From Pyrenophora tritici-repentis (lineage: Eukaryota; Ascomycota; Dothideomycetes; Pleosporales; Pleosporaceae), in NCBI RefSeq assembly GCF_003171515.1, contig NC_089396.1:1736001-1800000 (forward strand): a DNA stretch of 64,000 nucleotides, given 5' to 3'. Shown here piece after piece: positions 1-13,800 of the stretch. The notes under the pieces were generated by a model. The model was given only the letters and a program-made list of their open reading frames with translations, was not told where the DNA came from and ran no database searches. A program made the translations under genes and the position numbers. Each line of letters opens with the position of its first letter. Positions within the stretch are counted from its first letter, which is position 1.

Positions 1-452
1 GTAGGAATAGGAGGAAAGAGCGTTCGAAGATAGGCATTCGCACACATTTCGATCAGCCTTGGCGAGAATTGCGCGGCGTTGTTGCGATAACCGCTTCACA
101 TTTTGGTGTTGCGGTCCCGCGTTCGGGATATCTGCGGCCGAATCAGATGGTGGCGAAAGGATGAGGCGGCCTGACTCAAGAATGTCGAGGATAGGTAGTT
201 TTAATTTTGTTATGTCTTGCTAAGGCTGCCTAGTATATCGGTTATAGCTTTTTATGTGTTTAAAAACATAGCGACAGGTATGGTTGATGAGAATAGAGAG
301 AGAGAATTTAATAAGATATTAATCGCTTGTGAACTTCTGCTCTTCAAGTTACAGCTTACGGCTCAAACACTACTAACATACTACCCGGGAAAAGAACTAA
401 CTAACTTTACAAATATCAAAGAAATCTCAATTAGACAGAATGGGCATGCCCA
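1..452. other. left-edge flank, no gene seen
   Basis: This is the downstream flank of the minus-strand gene that stops at 453. The right half (about 190 to 430) is AT-rich, as expected of a fungal 3' untranslated region. I see no open frame with protein-like composition and no RNA gene. Confidence 0.5.
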
Positions 453-3400
453 TCAACGGCCTTTGCCCACCTTTTTCACCTTCTTCTTTACAGGCTTCTT
501 TGTAGGCTTCCTCTTCGCCTTCTTCTTACAGTCATCATCATCACTATCATCTGCCTTTCTCTTCTTAGATGGCTTATAAGAGTCTGCGCTATTAGGCTCC
601 TTCCCTTTCTTTGTCTTCTTCTTATTCTTTCTCTCCTCTCCACTGCTGTCTTCGCTAGTGCCGTCTTCACTACCGCCTCCATAAAGAGGTGTAGGCGTCC
701 TTGTTAGGTCGCGTGGCCTTATAACCTGACGACCACTTCTAGTTGTAGCTACAATCTGAGGTGGAGGTGCAGGTGCAGGTGGATGAGGCGTTCGCACGGG
801 CTGTTTTCTTGCGGGTTTCTTTGGTGGTGGCTGAGGCACTTCTTCAATTGAGCTTTCACGGTCTGATTCATCACCACCATTAGCACCCGATGGACTCCCT
901 TCAGGGGTTGATCCTTGAGGTCCCTCAATTGTCGGTATGATATCGGACGTGGGATCAGTTGGGGTACTTGTGGGATCCTCGCCACCCTTCCCGTTGTTGC
1001 GAGCAGCTTTAATTCGCTTAGCTTCAAGTCTGGCAGCTTCAGCTTCAGCTTCAACTCTAGCAGCTTCAGCGATCCTGGCAGCTTCTTTGCGAGCCTCCTC
1101 CTCTTTGCGAGCCTTATCTGCAGCCACTTTAGCAAGCCTAGCTGCTTCAACAGCTCGTGCCTTAGCCTCCTCCGCTTCGGCGCTCTGGGCTTCAATAGCT
1201 TTCTTTTCTTCCTCCGCTTTCTCCCTTGCGGCGGCTTCTCTTTCCTCTGCAGCCTTTAAAGATTCTACAGCTTTCTGTATTTCTGCGGCTCTTTTTTCCT
1301 TAGCAGCCTTCTCACTAGCAGCCTTCTGGCCAGCGACTCTCTTGACTAGTTTGGCCTTCTGCTCAGCCAATCTCTTTGCCTCATCAGCTTGTATCTGGGC
1401 TTTCTTCGCTTCAGCTGTTTTCTTGGCTTCGTCGGCTTTCTTCTTTTCCACAGCAGCATTTTGGTCCGCTAGCGACGTCTGGTATTGCTCAAGATTCACA
1501 AGATCCACTCCATTTCTCATGTCACGTTCTGGGTCAGACTCTGTGAAGACTGTACCTGGGTCGAAGCGATTCATGTTTGTTTCCAACCTGCCCCTTATGG
1601 CGTCGATTACCGTCGAATCCTGCCTTACTCCCGTTTGATTGGTCCCTGGAGCTGGATTATTTGTCACACCATGGAGATCATGGACGATACCATGCATTTG
1701 AGCGGTCCATGTTGTTCGGGCAACATTGTAGATGTGGCGACCGTATTCATCTTGCAGTCTGCTTCCGATACCTTCAGAAGAAGGTATTGTTGGGTTAGTA
1801 GGAGCATAGACACTCCGGGCTGAGACTTCTGACCGGAGTCGGCTCTCCCGTTGAGCTGCAGAGCGTGCTGTTTGTGCCATCCTTTCGAACTCTTCGCGTT
1901 CTCTCTTCTCCTCTTCTTCTTCTTGTTTTTTCTTCTTCTCTTCTGCCTCTTTTTTCCTGTCTGCGTTGCTTCTTGAAGAATTAATATACGCTTTTTCCTA
2001 TTAGAATGATGGATTACTAACTTTTTCTGGCCTTTTCCAGATTGACCCTCGTTGGGTTCATCAACATCATACGCTCCTCTAGTCAATTCTATCACTTCCT
2101 TCTGCGCGATTGGTAGATACTTTTTCTAAGTTGACCATGATGTTAGTTCAGGCACTTACGATACACGGAAGCGCAATTCAGTCCGTAAAGGATGGTGCAA
2201 AGAAAAACACTAGCTTACCCAGGTCCTTCGAACAAAGCGGCCAACAGGCCACATCTTTTGCTGTGAACTATGGGCATGAGCTTGTACAGGGCCCGCATGG
2301 TACTCAAGGTCTTGACGAGTCTGTAAATGTCCTTGTTCGTCTGCATACCTAGACATTTCCCAATTGAACCTGGGGTTAATAAGCTTGGCAAGCCTCCAAC
2401 TGCGCACTTTATCAAAAGAGACAGGCATGCGCACGTTCAGTTCAGTTAGGTTAGTCAGTCGTGGCGCACAAGCGGCCCAGAACCTTTGCCAACCTAAGGC
2501 TTCTCGATCATTTGCAGCGCGGATAGAAAGCTGGTGTAGGGTTTCGGAGGCAGCACAGTTGGCCTCTGGATGATCCGAGCGATACTCGCCTGTAGGAGGA
2601 TATGGTGGAAGATTGCTGGCTAGTGGAAGATAACACATCTTCGCAATCGGCTGTTTGTTTGCCGTGTTTTGAGCGTTGAGTTTTGTTGCACATGGCGGCC
2701 TGGAATTCCACTGCAATTGGAACGGGCAGTCGTTGTTGTCTCCCCAGGGGCAGACGGGTCGAGGACATGATGCATCAGGGCCCTCATACGGCTGTCGCAT
2801 CTCGATAACTTCTAGGCAGTTTTGATCCAGTGGGTTTCGGAGATCATAGAAGATACTGAGTGTATCGATATATGCCGCAACAGGCTTCAAGCCAGTATCG
2901 AAGGGTGTTGTAAGCGATGTCTCCCATTCGTCCGCATTATACGGCCAGCCCCAATACAAGCTAGATTGACCAGGAGGACGGCGACCTAGGATAACATGTA
3001 CCGGTATCCTGGCTTCCCGTAGGTACTGGAAATGCTTGGCAATCTCAGCTATGGGATTGTTGTTGTTATTGTCGTCGACAGAGTCAGAGTCTGTTCGTAA
3101 AAAGCAATCCCAGTCGAAGATAGGTCGCCAGTTGAAAACTTCATTCAGCCATGCATACAACTCCTGGATTCCGACAAGTGGATCATTGATGTTTCCGGAG
3201 GAGTTCTTTGTGCTTGTGTTTTCATGTGGCTTGTTCTCAGTCATAGCTAGAGGGTGGATAGGATTCGTGCTCTTAGCTTGCCACTCGGGCTGTCTGATTT
3301 TATCAATTAGTATATTTATAGGGTAAAGGATTTTTTCAAGGAGATCAAGGCTTACAACGACTCTAGGTGTATACCATTTTCTTCAGCCTTAAGGCCAGTG

Positions 3401-4746
3401 GTGTATACAAATCTCAACATAGCCATAACGGTATTGATAGATCCCCTATAGAGGCCTGAGCCTCCGGGTTTACTGTAGAAATCGCGCTTGTATAGAGATT
3501 TGGCCTCGTCTCTATTACTTGGAGGAGCGTGGGTGTGGATCTCTGGCAAGCGCGACGCTAAACCCGGATGTTTTTCCTGCACCTTGTCATAGATGTCTCT
3601 AAAACTCTTCTGAGCTGCCAGCCGAGCTGTGGAGATAACATCTTCGTCTGACAATTCACGACTCGAATGACTCTGAGTTTGGTCGCTGAATGGGTACATC
3701 TGGATCCACGCTCCGAGATCGATACCAACTCGACTAATCCCGGAACCGATTTTAACATGAATAGAGTCAAGCAACTCATTTAGGCGATCGTACGAAAACC
3801 GGAGCTCAAGCGAACTGACACTAACTGGAATATGCCCAAGAAACGTATTTTGAAAGTAGTTCTTATAATCCGAGGGTCCCATGTATCCTGTTGGAGTTTC
3901 TAATTCGTAATTTCCTCGGATGGAGAGAGTTCGGAGACCTGTGCAGCATGGCAACAAGCGCTCGACCATGATCATCGGAGCGGCCGATGTGCCATCACAG
4001 AAGTTCGGCAGACCAAGCCAGCTCAGTTTCTTTAGAAAGGAATCTGTGGCCGAATGGGTCCAGATGCAGAGTGGCCAAGCATCATCTGTGGATCTTGTTA
4101 TGGCGTTCGGATATGTGCTACTGACATGATCGTTTGTGTTTTTCGGTAAATGTGGCACGTCGCTCAGATCAAGAGCTACTACAGATGTCAAGGTGGAGAA
4201 AATCCTGTCCAAAAGTCAGTACACTCAATTCGAATGGAAGTGTTTGCCCAATCCACTGGTTTACTTGGCGAGTACTTACCATTCGACATCTTCCACAGTC
4301 ATCCAGTGTGCGACCGCAATTTTCTCGACCCATGGTATTTTCTCAGGAAATGCAAGAATCAGACTTCGAAACCGGATCCATGCCTGCCTAGGAGATGGAT
4401 ATCCCTCCTTTATGCCATGATGGCGAAACCCGCGTTGACGCTCCCACAAAAGCTGCCTCTTCTCGTTGAACGCTGAATCATCGTCTGGATGTATCGTATG
4501 CCAGTCCCAGTATGTAGATGGCTCGTAGTATACAGCTTGGAGTGCGTCAGATGCACCATGTCCATCTGAACTGTTCTTGTCGTCTGCCTTGTTTTTGTAG
4601 AGTGCAACACATAACGCAGCACTGGCTTCTCGGCCTGCGTGTCGACAGATTCTTGAAGTGATCTCATCGATAAAGGGCCAAGGTCCTGAGAGTCTTGGTT
4701 TTTTAGGCAGTCGGCGTGAACGTTCCAGGGGCGACTGAGAGCTCAT
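453..4746 (-). CDS. large hypothetical protein with C-terminal coiled coil (five exons)
   Basis: Five open stretches on the minus strand join in phase into one 1337-residue protein: exons 4746-4280, 4204-3356, 3293-2219, 2125-2022 and 1971-453. The introns are 75, 62, 93, 50 bases or so; donors are GTAAGT, GTAAGC, GTAAGC and GTTAGT, and acceptors are ACAG, TCAG, TTAG and CAAG. Exon phases agree at every junction. The ATG at 4746 opens MSSQSPLERS. Residues 1 to about 800 are globular, rich in Trp, His and Pro, with leucine-rich stretches around 150-330. Residues about 990-1160 form a long Ala/Lys/Glu coiled coil. The last ~180 residues are low complexity and end in Asp and Lys runs (KKAKRKPTKKPVKKKVKK), which suggests a nuclear or nucleic-acid-binding tail. 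I do not recognise a family. Exons 1-3 could be mistaken for separate genes because each has an internal ATG. Confidence 0.75.
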
Positions 4747-5250
4747 TGTGAGTTGATGCGTGTCTCAACATTATGTAACGAACCCAAAGGTGGGATCAAT
4801 GTATCAGAGCATGAAAAGACGTGTGTATGGTAGTGCAGGGCATGCGAGACATGTTGGCTAAGATGCTGGTAGTTGTCGCTACACCAGCTCTTTGTTCTCG
4901 AACAGCGCAAATGTGCTACGCCACATAGTCCGTTTGCGGGTACAAAGGATGTCGCAAAAGTCCCAGAAGCACAGGCAAAGGCAATTTAATGTCTTTGTTA
5001 GATGGCTATGCGCTACTGGCTTAGAGTGGAATCACAAAGGGGTGAGGTCGTCAGTAGTTTGTGCTGAGTTTTGACGAAGTCGGAAGTCGCGACTACCCCA
5101 AGTCAAATGCGGTCAACAATCAACTCATCGTTGTGATGACGCTGATATCAAGTAATATTGCTATGCACATGTTAGCAGTAGGTGTGTGAAACGTGCCAGA
5201 AGTTGTGAAGTTGTAAATATTGATTATTCATATCCAACGACGAGCTCCCT
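4747..5250. other. intergenic: upstream of the large minus-strand gene, downstream of TLG2
   Basis: About 500 bases hold the promoter and 5' region of the large coiled-coil gene and the 3' flank of TLG2. No convincing open frame, repeat or RNA gene was seen. Confidence 0.5.
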
Positions 5251-6539
5251 TCATAAAGTGAAAGGGTCTTCTCTAGACGCCTCGTATAATCGCCGCTTTC
5301 TCCTGTGCCAAATTCGATTTGTCCGCATTGTTATTGATTGACGTCTGGCTCTTATGGCTGTGGCTGGCGGAACCAAATCAACCTGGGGCTCAACCGATGT
5401 GTTACCACGTTTGCGACTCAGTTTGAGTGACAGCAGTATGAAAACGCCGGCAATCAAAATGGCAAGTAGCAGCATGATCTTCCTCTTGATTGTCCTTTTT
5501 TGGTACCCGGATGCTACCTTGAGCTCCTTGTCCGCCTCTTTCACGTCCCGCGACATGTTCTCTACGTTGTAGTCTATGCGATCTAGCATGCTGCCTTGGT
5601 CAATAACCATAGTCTGCAGCTCTTGGAAGATGTTTGCCAGCTCGATGATGCCCTGAGCAATGTCCTCGATTTCGCGCTCGCGCTGGGCTATCAGTGCTTC
5701 ATTCGGGTCGTGGCGCATGCGCTGTTGCTTTGTTTGAAGAAGGGTAGATTGTGAGAAGGAGCGATCGGCGTCTGATTCCTGTAGGGCTGGGTCGTTGTAG
5801 GGGTTCTGTACCGGTGTTGCCGACCGGAAGGGCGATGCAAAGCCACCAAGATCACGCAGCTCTATGCCGGACGTTAGCGTCGTCTCATACTACATGCGCA
5901 GACTGTCTTACTCTTGAGGTATGCCGACTGCTTCTTCCGGAACATGGCGCTCACTTCACCCACGCGTGTGGCCAGTGATATCTTGAGATTCTGGGCCATG
6001 ATCTCCTCGCCCTGGTTGATGTTGCCCTGCTGCTTCGCCTCACGCACCATGGTCTCTATGCGCTTGATGGCCTGTTGGCACTTTTGGAAGAGACGTGTGA
6101 TGCCCTGTGTAAGGTGCTCGATTTCGCGCTCCTCCCGCTTCTTCACATCTTCATCGTCGAAGCCAGGCAGCACGTGCTTCTGGTGCAGCTGGTCGAGCTT
6201 GCGGGTCTGCTTTGCTATTTCTGCTAGGTGTTCGGTGATTTCGTCCTGCACATCCAGCCATCGAGGCGGCAGCAGGTCCATTTCAATCACCGCGTCGCCG
6301 TCATCTTCATAAGCACCGCTGGACATGAGCCCCTGCCGCTCATCCGACATGCGCCTGCTGTCGCCGAAGCCATTGGAACCCGGGCCGGCATAGCGCGTCT
6401 TCTTCTGGGGGTGGTGCGAGTAGGACTGGCGGTATGATATAAAGCTGTGGACCTACGTCAGCGAACGAACATGCCAGGGTGGTCGGATGCAAGATGCAGA
6501 TGCAGATGCAGCATACAGGTTGGTGCGGTCCCGCCACAT
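5251..6539 (-). CDS. TLG2: t-SNARE of the Tlg2 / syntaxin-16 family
   Basis: Three exons (6539-6517, 6444-5912, 5861-5251) splice in phase to 388 residues. The first exon encodes only MWRDRTN plus two bases, and the joined start reads MWRDRTNLFISYRQSY, the typical start of fungal Tlg2. The N-terminal half is the helical Habc region. The Qa-SNARE helix runs from AQREREIEDIAQGI through NIFQELQTMV to DYNVENM. A basic linker (QKRTIKRK) precedes one membrane helix, LLLAILIAGVFILLSLKL. A tail of roughly 55 residues follows the membrane helix, as in yeast Tlg2. Tlg2 is the Qa-SNARE of the trans-Golgi and early endosome, working with an SM protein of the Vps45 type (family knowledge). It is divergent from calmodulin. 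The 72-base first intron contains a GATGCA hexamer run. Confidence 0.93.
6489..6512. repeat. GATGCA hexamer microsatellite inside TLG2 intron 1
   Basis: About four tandem copies of a GATGCA-type hexamer lie inside the 72-base first intron of TLG2, close to the donor site. Similar hexamer runs occur near 17465 and 60627, both in non-coding DNA. Confidence 0.7.
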
Positions 6540-6955
6540 GCTGGGCTGGCAAGATTTCGGGGATGTTATGTCATGGTAGGATGGAGTGCTTCACGGTGTT
6601 TGTTTGCATGCGCGCGCGGCCTATGACGGAGCTGGAGATGGCCGATGGACTTTTGGTGTGTGAGGCGCATTCGCTCATGGTAGCCGTCTGGGCGTGCATC
6701 TCATCTGAAGCCGCCTTCCCGCACTGGGCAGCACTAGAGGCCCCTTCCCAACAGCAGGGCGGCACTAAACAGCCCGTCTGACAGACCAGCTCCACTCCAG
6801 CCCATCTTCTCCAGCCGCAAACACTACTACACCTCCTTCACTCCGCACCTGCGCCTCTTCTCTACGTCTATCCAACCGTAGTCGGCTTCTGATACCCATT
6901 CTCTTCCCCCCAAAACACAAAGCCCTTTACCACAAACACACTTCTCACAGCAAAC
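6540..6955. promoter_or_regulatory. shared promoter between TLG2 and calmodulin
   Basis: The 416 bases between the two divergent start codons must hold both promoters. The calmodulin-proximal half (about 6780-6950) is C-rich on the plus strand and nearly free of G, the pyrimidine-rich leader common before highly expressed fungal genes. No factor site was assigned. Confidence 0.55.
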
Positions 6956-7921
<966 letters not shown>

Positions 7922-8642
7922 GCGTCTAGGACAGCGAGGTTGGAACGAAAACATATATCATGACGGTGACACGGCCGGGGGCTGATAGCGACGAGTGAAG
8001 GGGACGATTTGGTCCTGTTGGTGTCTCGTTATACGGATTCGACTGTAAGCGAGACGAGTAGGCTAACTCGGTTGCCAATGTCTCCAAGGAGAGCTCATAT
8101 ACCTATCCTCAATTCATATTCTCACGTGATTTTGTTGGATTCTCCATTGTTTCTGTGTGGGTTCTTGCGTGAGCAGCAAGAAAAGTCTCCTGAAAGCCCA
8201 CAACCACAGTATCGTGTTCGCATTGGCATGCAGGGCGTGAGGCGGTGCGCAACGCAACCTGCACGTTTTCGGCCTAGGCTGTGAGTGGGTCAGTCATGGC
8301 AAGAGAGGAGAGACCCCACAGCCGATCAGACCCTCCGCAAGGGAAAAAACACGAGCGTCCTTTGCTCGTGTCGCGTCGCCTTGCCTTGAGAAAGTGTCTG
8401 GCACACCCCTGGTAATTACGATCTTCCCTGTACTTGATTGCGATTCGCATCACTCTTTGCCCAGATCAGCAAGATACCGTAAACCCACAACTATTGATTT
8501 TCCTCTTTGCGAAGAAAAAAAAGCGGGCTTCGCTTTCTCTTTCTCTCTCACTCTTACTTTTTTTTGATGGACATGATTGTACGTACGTATCCACTCCACC
8601 GCAGCAGCGGGTTTATAACGGGGGTTCATGTTAACACGGTAT

Positions 8643-8663
8643 TGGAATTGGAATTGGAATTGG
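8643..8663. repeat. GGAATT hexamer repeat
   Basis: About three and a half tandem copies of a GGAATT-type hexamer, in non-coding DNA downstream of calmodulin. Confidence 0.75.
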
Positions 8664-8989
8664 ACGACGAGTCGTGAGGATCAAACGGATGGTTGCTTCC
8701 GGTTTTCGTGAGGGATGATGACATATGTACTGTATGTAGACGGGTGGTCGTGGTGGTTATAGTGGAGTCTGTAGTCTGAAGGATTCTCAGATACCCGGGT
8801 ATCTTGCATACTGCATGCCCTCACTGCTTGACTCGACTCGACTAAACTGACTTGACTCTACTGATCAACCTGCCCTGACCTGACTGGTGTTGTTTAAAAA
8901 AAGAATAAGCCCGTGTACATCATGTCGTGATATTCAGGCCGATTAATTCAGGTACCAACCTAACCCACGTACCTACCTACGCCTCCCCA

Positions 8990-9031
8990 CGCAGCCTACG
9001 CAGCCTACGCAGCCTATGCAGCCCACGCAGC
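8990..9031. repeat. 9-base CGCAGCCTA-type tandem repeat
   Basis: Four to five near-identical copies of CGCAGCCTA, with CCTATG and CCCA variants at the right end. It could be read as a short Pro/Ala-rich peptide, but the surrounding frame is not convincing. Confidence 0.7.
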
Positions 9032-10837
9032 CCAACACCGACCCGACCCAGAACCCTCGCGGCTCCGCAGCTTACCGCCTCACAAACGGAAAGCTTGAAT
9101 GAAGATCATGGTCCATGTGTTGTACCCTTTCTGAGGTCATTCATTGCTTGCCTCCGTCTGAAATTTGACTTCCGATTGTCTCATTGTCGGCTGTCAGCAT
9201 GGTCGGTTGTCAGACTGCCATCCGAAAGCGACGAGGGATGGACATGTCTGTGCCTGTTGCTTGCGGTTATTGCGCAATTATTTGTCCGAGTCAAGGGGGC
9301 ACCGTTACTCTAGGGTCTGCTTATGGGCCCGGATTGGCTGCTGAATGGGGCTTGGGGGCCGTCTGACAGCGGGTGAGCGCAGCGGTGGCACGTGGATGGG
9401 AGGGGGTGAGGATAGAGTTTATTTGCTTTTCTGGTTGAAGGATGAGGATGCTGGGGGGTTATCGCGGGAGGGAGGGAAGGATTGGAAAGGAAGCAAGGAA
9501 TTGGTGTATTGTGTGTATGGTACGGTATAGTATTATGGCTATATCTGGACAAATGGATGTACATTCTCATTTGAGGCTGTTAGCACGTACTTATTCAGGG
9601 TTTTGTTGAGCACCTAGCCATCTCACCGTCGATCGTGGACTGAAGAAGCATTGAGATCCCAAAGCTTACAATCAATATATCAATAAATGATTGATTTGTG
9701 CGGACGAGCAGGTAGTTGTCTCGTTGCCGCTCTGCCTGGGCCATAGATCCCTCACTGTCAACCAAAGGTTAGTATGGATCTAAATTAAGGCGAGACTTGT
9801 CATCTAGTAGGTGAACAAGTTCCAACTCCATTTCCGCAAACCCAACCACGTAGAACATTGTCTATTATTTCCGGATAGAGATACACACGGTATCTCAAGA
9901 CATCCGAGCCGTTTTAGAGTTCTTGCACGCACAAACGTTTCTCAACGACACAACGGTCAAACCCCAATGTGACGCAAGCATACCACTCAATAAAGACGTA
10001 TCCTCTCCGCGATCGTCAGGAGTGGTAGTAGTAATGCCAAAAACAGAAGCAATGGGAATTAGAAACCAGATATGTGATCGTCACTTCCTCCGGATGTAAT
10101 CTACCGGAACTATATTCCGGCTCGAGCTCCGATCAAGGCTGGTTTTGCTCCGCCCTCTTGATCCGCCCTCTTCAAACGACGCGTACGTGAGGTGGGAACC
10201 AGGATAACGCAACCCAAGGCAAGTTGCGCGAAGTCGACTCCTTGTCCCGCAAGACGCCACAGCTAACGTGGGTAATACAGGTACAATTGCAGGGACAGGG
10301 ACCTTTTCTCTCCTCCCAGCAGTATTCCCTGGCTGCATCGGGGAACGGATGGGAAGGAAGACGGGTTGCATATATGTTACGGTTTTTATCCCAGTTTGTG
10401 ACAAGGATCACCAACCAGCAGTTACCATGTCCTGTGAGCAGAGCCAAGTCGGAAGCGAAGAGGAGAAAGAAAAGACAAAAACTGCTCGGTCGGGTTAATT
10501 GAGGGGATTAATAGGCGAAGCTTTGGTCGATCGCCGGTGAGGTGTGAGGGGTGGGTGAGGGACGGGGGTTGCGGAAGCGGATAGCTGTGTTTGAGGTTTG
10601 TAGGGAGACACTCGGAGATGCAGGCGAGGGTTTTTTTGCGGATACCCGTTGAGAGATGAGAGGGGTTTTAGTTGGTGCTTGCATGTTGGTTGTGGGGTTT
10701 GTAGGATGTTTTTCCCTGTTCTTTAGTGCAATAGTATTGTTTTGGAATAGAGTTGAATCTGGTGAGGAAATGCTTCTGCTGCTTCTGGTAAAGATCTGAT
10801 AAACCTACGTGCCTCGGTACTTGGGTACAAACGCCGT

Positions 10838-10859
10838 AGTTGTTGTTGTTGTTGTTGTC
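10838..10859. repeat. TTG trinucleotide repeat
   Basis: About seven TTG units in non-coding DNA, followed by an AT-rich patch. Confidence 0.7.
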
Positions 10860-13800
10860 ATTTTGACTTTATTACTTTGCTATATTAAGGTTTGGATCTG
10901 CTGTATGATGTTGTGGTGATAGGCTGCATTGTCTGGCAAGGAAGCGGCAGGCTCCCTGTATCGCTCAGCCGCGGATGCGTGTCTAGTGCAAGGCGACACT
11001 GAACGCAGTCTAGCACCGCTCACAGTTCCGTATGCTGCGCATGAGTGGATGCAAGATAAGTGCAACATAACGAATATGAAGATCTTTGTCAAAAGCCACT
11101 CACAGCTTCCGGGCCCTGTGCACTGATTTTCTGAGTTTAGATCGGCCATGGATAATGCTCGGCAATGAAGCGACATTGGCACACGGGAATGACGTGTTTC
11201 TTCCAGGTAGATGGGTCAAAGCGGTCGGGACGCGGTACTGAGACCTGGAACGTAGCATGACTTAATAATGGCCATCGCTTCCACGCAAAACGAGTAAGTA
11301 GTTGAGATCTAGGAATGCGCTCTCATGTGTACCTTGTCCCATGCTAATAGTCGTTTTGAGAATCGGAGGTATCAGCCAGGTTACTGTGGCATCCGTGCAT
11401 CTTGCTTTAGCGGAGCGGCGTTCTGGGAACGGTCATCCTGGTACCGATGCTGACAAGAGTCGCTGAGACCATATCACGATGAGCTAGTAGTTGGGGTAGT
11501 TGGAGTGATGACCTCGTGGGACTCACCCGATCCATAGTTGCTTTCTCCTCATCACAACCTAGGTACGGTACGCATGTCAATCGGCCCGACCCCGCACGAC
11601 CGCAACTAACGTAATCCAGGCTTGCGTTCACCTCTTCTAGCAGCGACATCTGGACCATTTAGACTCGCTGGCTCTAAGCACTAATCGAAGCGACTAGTCT
11701 GTTGTACACGTGCGTGTCTCACGTAGCCCTTAAATCTCAAAGATTGTCCTCGATGCTGAAGAGCTACAGTACGTTTCGCTGTGGGGCCATACCAACAATC
11801 TGATTTGCCCGCTCTGGTCTTCCGGGCTGGTCATACAACCCTGCCCACGATGTGTGTCGGCGACTGGGCTGTTTCGGCGCAGCTTCGTGCAATGTCCCGA
11901 GTTTCCTAGTGCGGTAATCATCCTCCGATGACGTGCACAAGGTTGGTCGGAGTTTTCCCGAGTATGGTGATAAATTCTCCGCAAAGATCTCTTATTCATC
12001 GTGCCATGGATGCATGGCTGTCGATAGCGTCCATAGATCGCATAGAGACGGGTAAAGTACAAGCCACTAAATTGACTGCCGTGAACACTGATGTATCTTT
12101 AGCAAACGCAATCTTGGAAACCTGTGCACATACAGGAGACAAGCGCCTCGGTGTGTTTCTACCTGCAATGTTCCCCGTCCAGATGCAATAGATGCTGCAG
12201 TAAACTACAAAGGAGCAGGGAATCTTGCTGTGTATACCAGGTAGAAATACCGAAGCTAAGTGGCCGTCCGAACCCTACATTCGCTTAGAATATCTACAAC
12301 TGGAATACGAGACATACGGTGCTGTACGGATCGCTTGCAAGGTCATACTTGGTATGAATAAAAGCTTAGTATGCGCGAACAGGTGATACTGTGCGCCGTT
12401 ATGTTGACGTGCGGAGGTTGGTGGTTGACGCTACGATGCGCTCCTAACCCCATAAGTCACGGCTTTATGATTCCGAAACATAGTTCCAGTCCGTCTTCGA
12501 GCCCAAATCGAACTCTGACTTTCAGAGGTCCCCCTGACACATAGTGCTCGTAGAACCAAGAGCGTAGGGTGTGACCAAGTGCCATCCGATGCATAAGTGC
12601 CGCGCATGGATGTTTCCGTCGTGCAGGTTTCAGCGTTGTCAACAGACCCCGTCAATGACATGTCGCTGGATGGATCTCGTTCCAGAATAATGGGCCCCGG
12701 GAATCTGAAGCAATGAATAGCTACTCGATGCTAAGCGGTTATCTTACCAGTCGGTAGTGATGCAAAACGCTAACACAAGAATGGCAGCTGTGAATGTGAG
12801 TCGCCTTGCCATATTAGCACAGGAGGACCGTTAGGCCGACACGGGAAAGCTGCCGGCATGAAAATAACATTGAGGGATGCAACGAGCGGAGTAGGCTCCG
12901 GACAAGCCGGTTAAGTTTATATTCCGTCCCGACACAATGGCAGACTTGCAGCAAGGATGCCCAACTGAGCGCCCCCAACACAAGGTCAGCCTGGCGAAAC
13001 GTTGATGGGAGGACCTCGACGATTTGGAGACGGCATTGTCCTTCACGAGCTGACGGTGGCCGTTCGGCAAGTTTCAAGTTTTGGAATTAGAGATGACGAA
13101 CACGAACGGCGCAAGCAGACGGAAGTGCCAAGCTGTCGTGAGGGACCGTTCAATATCTCAGATGCCGGTGTTAAGAGAGGCAGCGGAAATTATCCGGGGA
13201 AGGCGCGTACATGTACTCTTCGATTATCAGCTCTAACATTCCTGGCCGATGCAAAACATGTTCTTTTTTTGCCCATTTGGTTTGGGAATGCAAGTGTCTC
13301 CGCTGTCTTGCCTTTTTGGGTGTTGCCATTCTTTTTTTTTGAGGGGGCGGTGAAGGCTGATCTCGACGCATGTAAGACGGAAACTACTAGGGAGGTGTGT
13401 TGGTTGGTAGGTGCAACGAAGTGGACGAGTATTATAGACGAGTATTATAGACACTACGAGGGAAGAGGAGAAGGGAGGAAGATGCATGGTCGCATACTGG
13501 AATAGGTAAAGACTATTATTATATAAAATAATGCAACTGACGCTCTTTCTGTGCAGCTAGATCTAAGGTTCTTGGGGCAAAGCCTCATTCGACTAGTGGT
13601 GGGTGAGATTCACGGGCGTACCTAATAAAAATGAGCTATTGGCCGATGGCCGATGGCCGTCGTATCTGCGTGTCAAATGAAGCCTTCGCTTCATAAGAGG
13701 TTAACTATAGTTTTTAACATAACAACAATATTGGTACAAGAGTTTAACAAGTACTACTATGTAACCTTTGGTAGTGTTACTGAGAGACTAGAGAGAGTGA

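Noticed and set aside
937..1638. 233-codon plus-strand frame, Ser/Ala-rich
   Set aside because: Exact antisense of the Ala/Lys/Glu coiled-coil exon. Its Ser/Ala composition is what the opposite strand of Glu/Lys/Ala codons gives.
3290..3293. Acceptor ACAG at 3290 for the second intron of the large gene
   Set aside because: It puts exon 3 out of phase. The upstream TCAG at 3294, after a CTAAT branch point, keeps the frame.
2210..4212. Two separate minus-strand genes starting MTENKPHE and MDRIFSTL
   Set aside because: Both are internal exons. In-phase splice sites on both sides link them to the exons above and below.
13002..13505. 167-codon plus-strand frame
   Set aside because: Composition is not protein-like and it has no homologous motif; the end overlaps a 13-base duplication.
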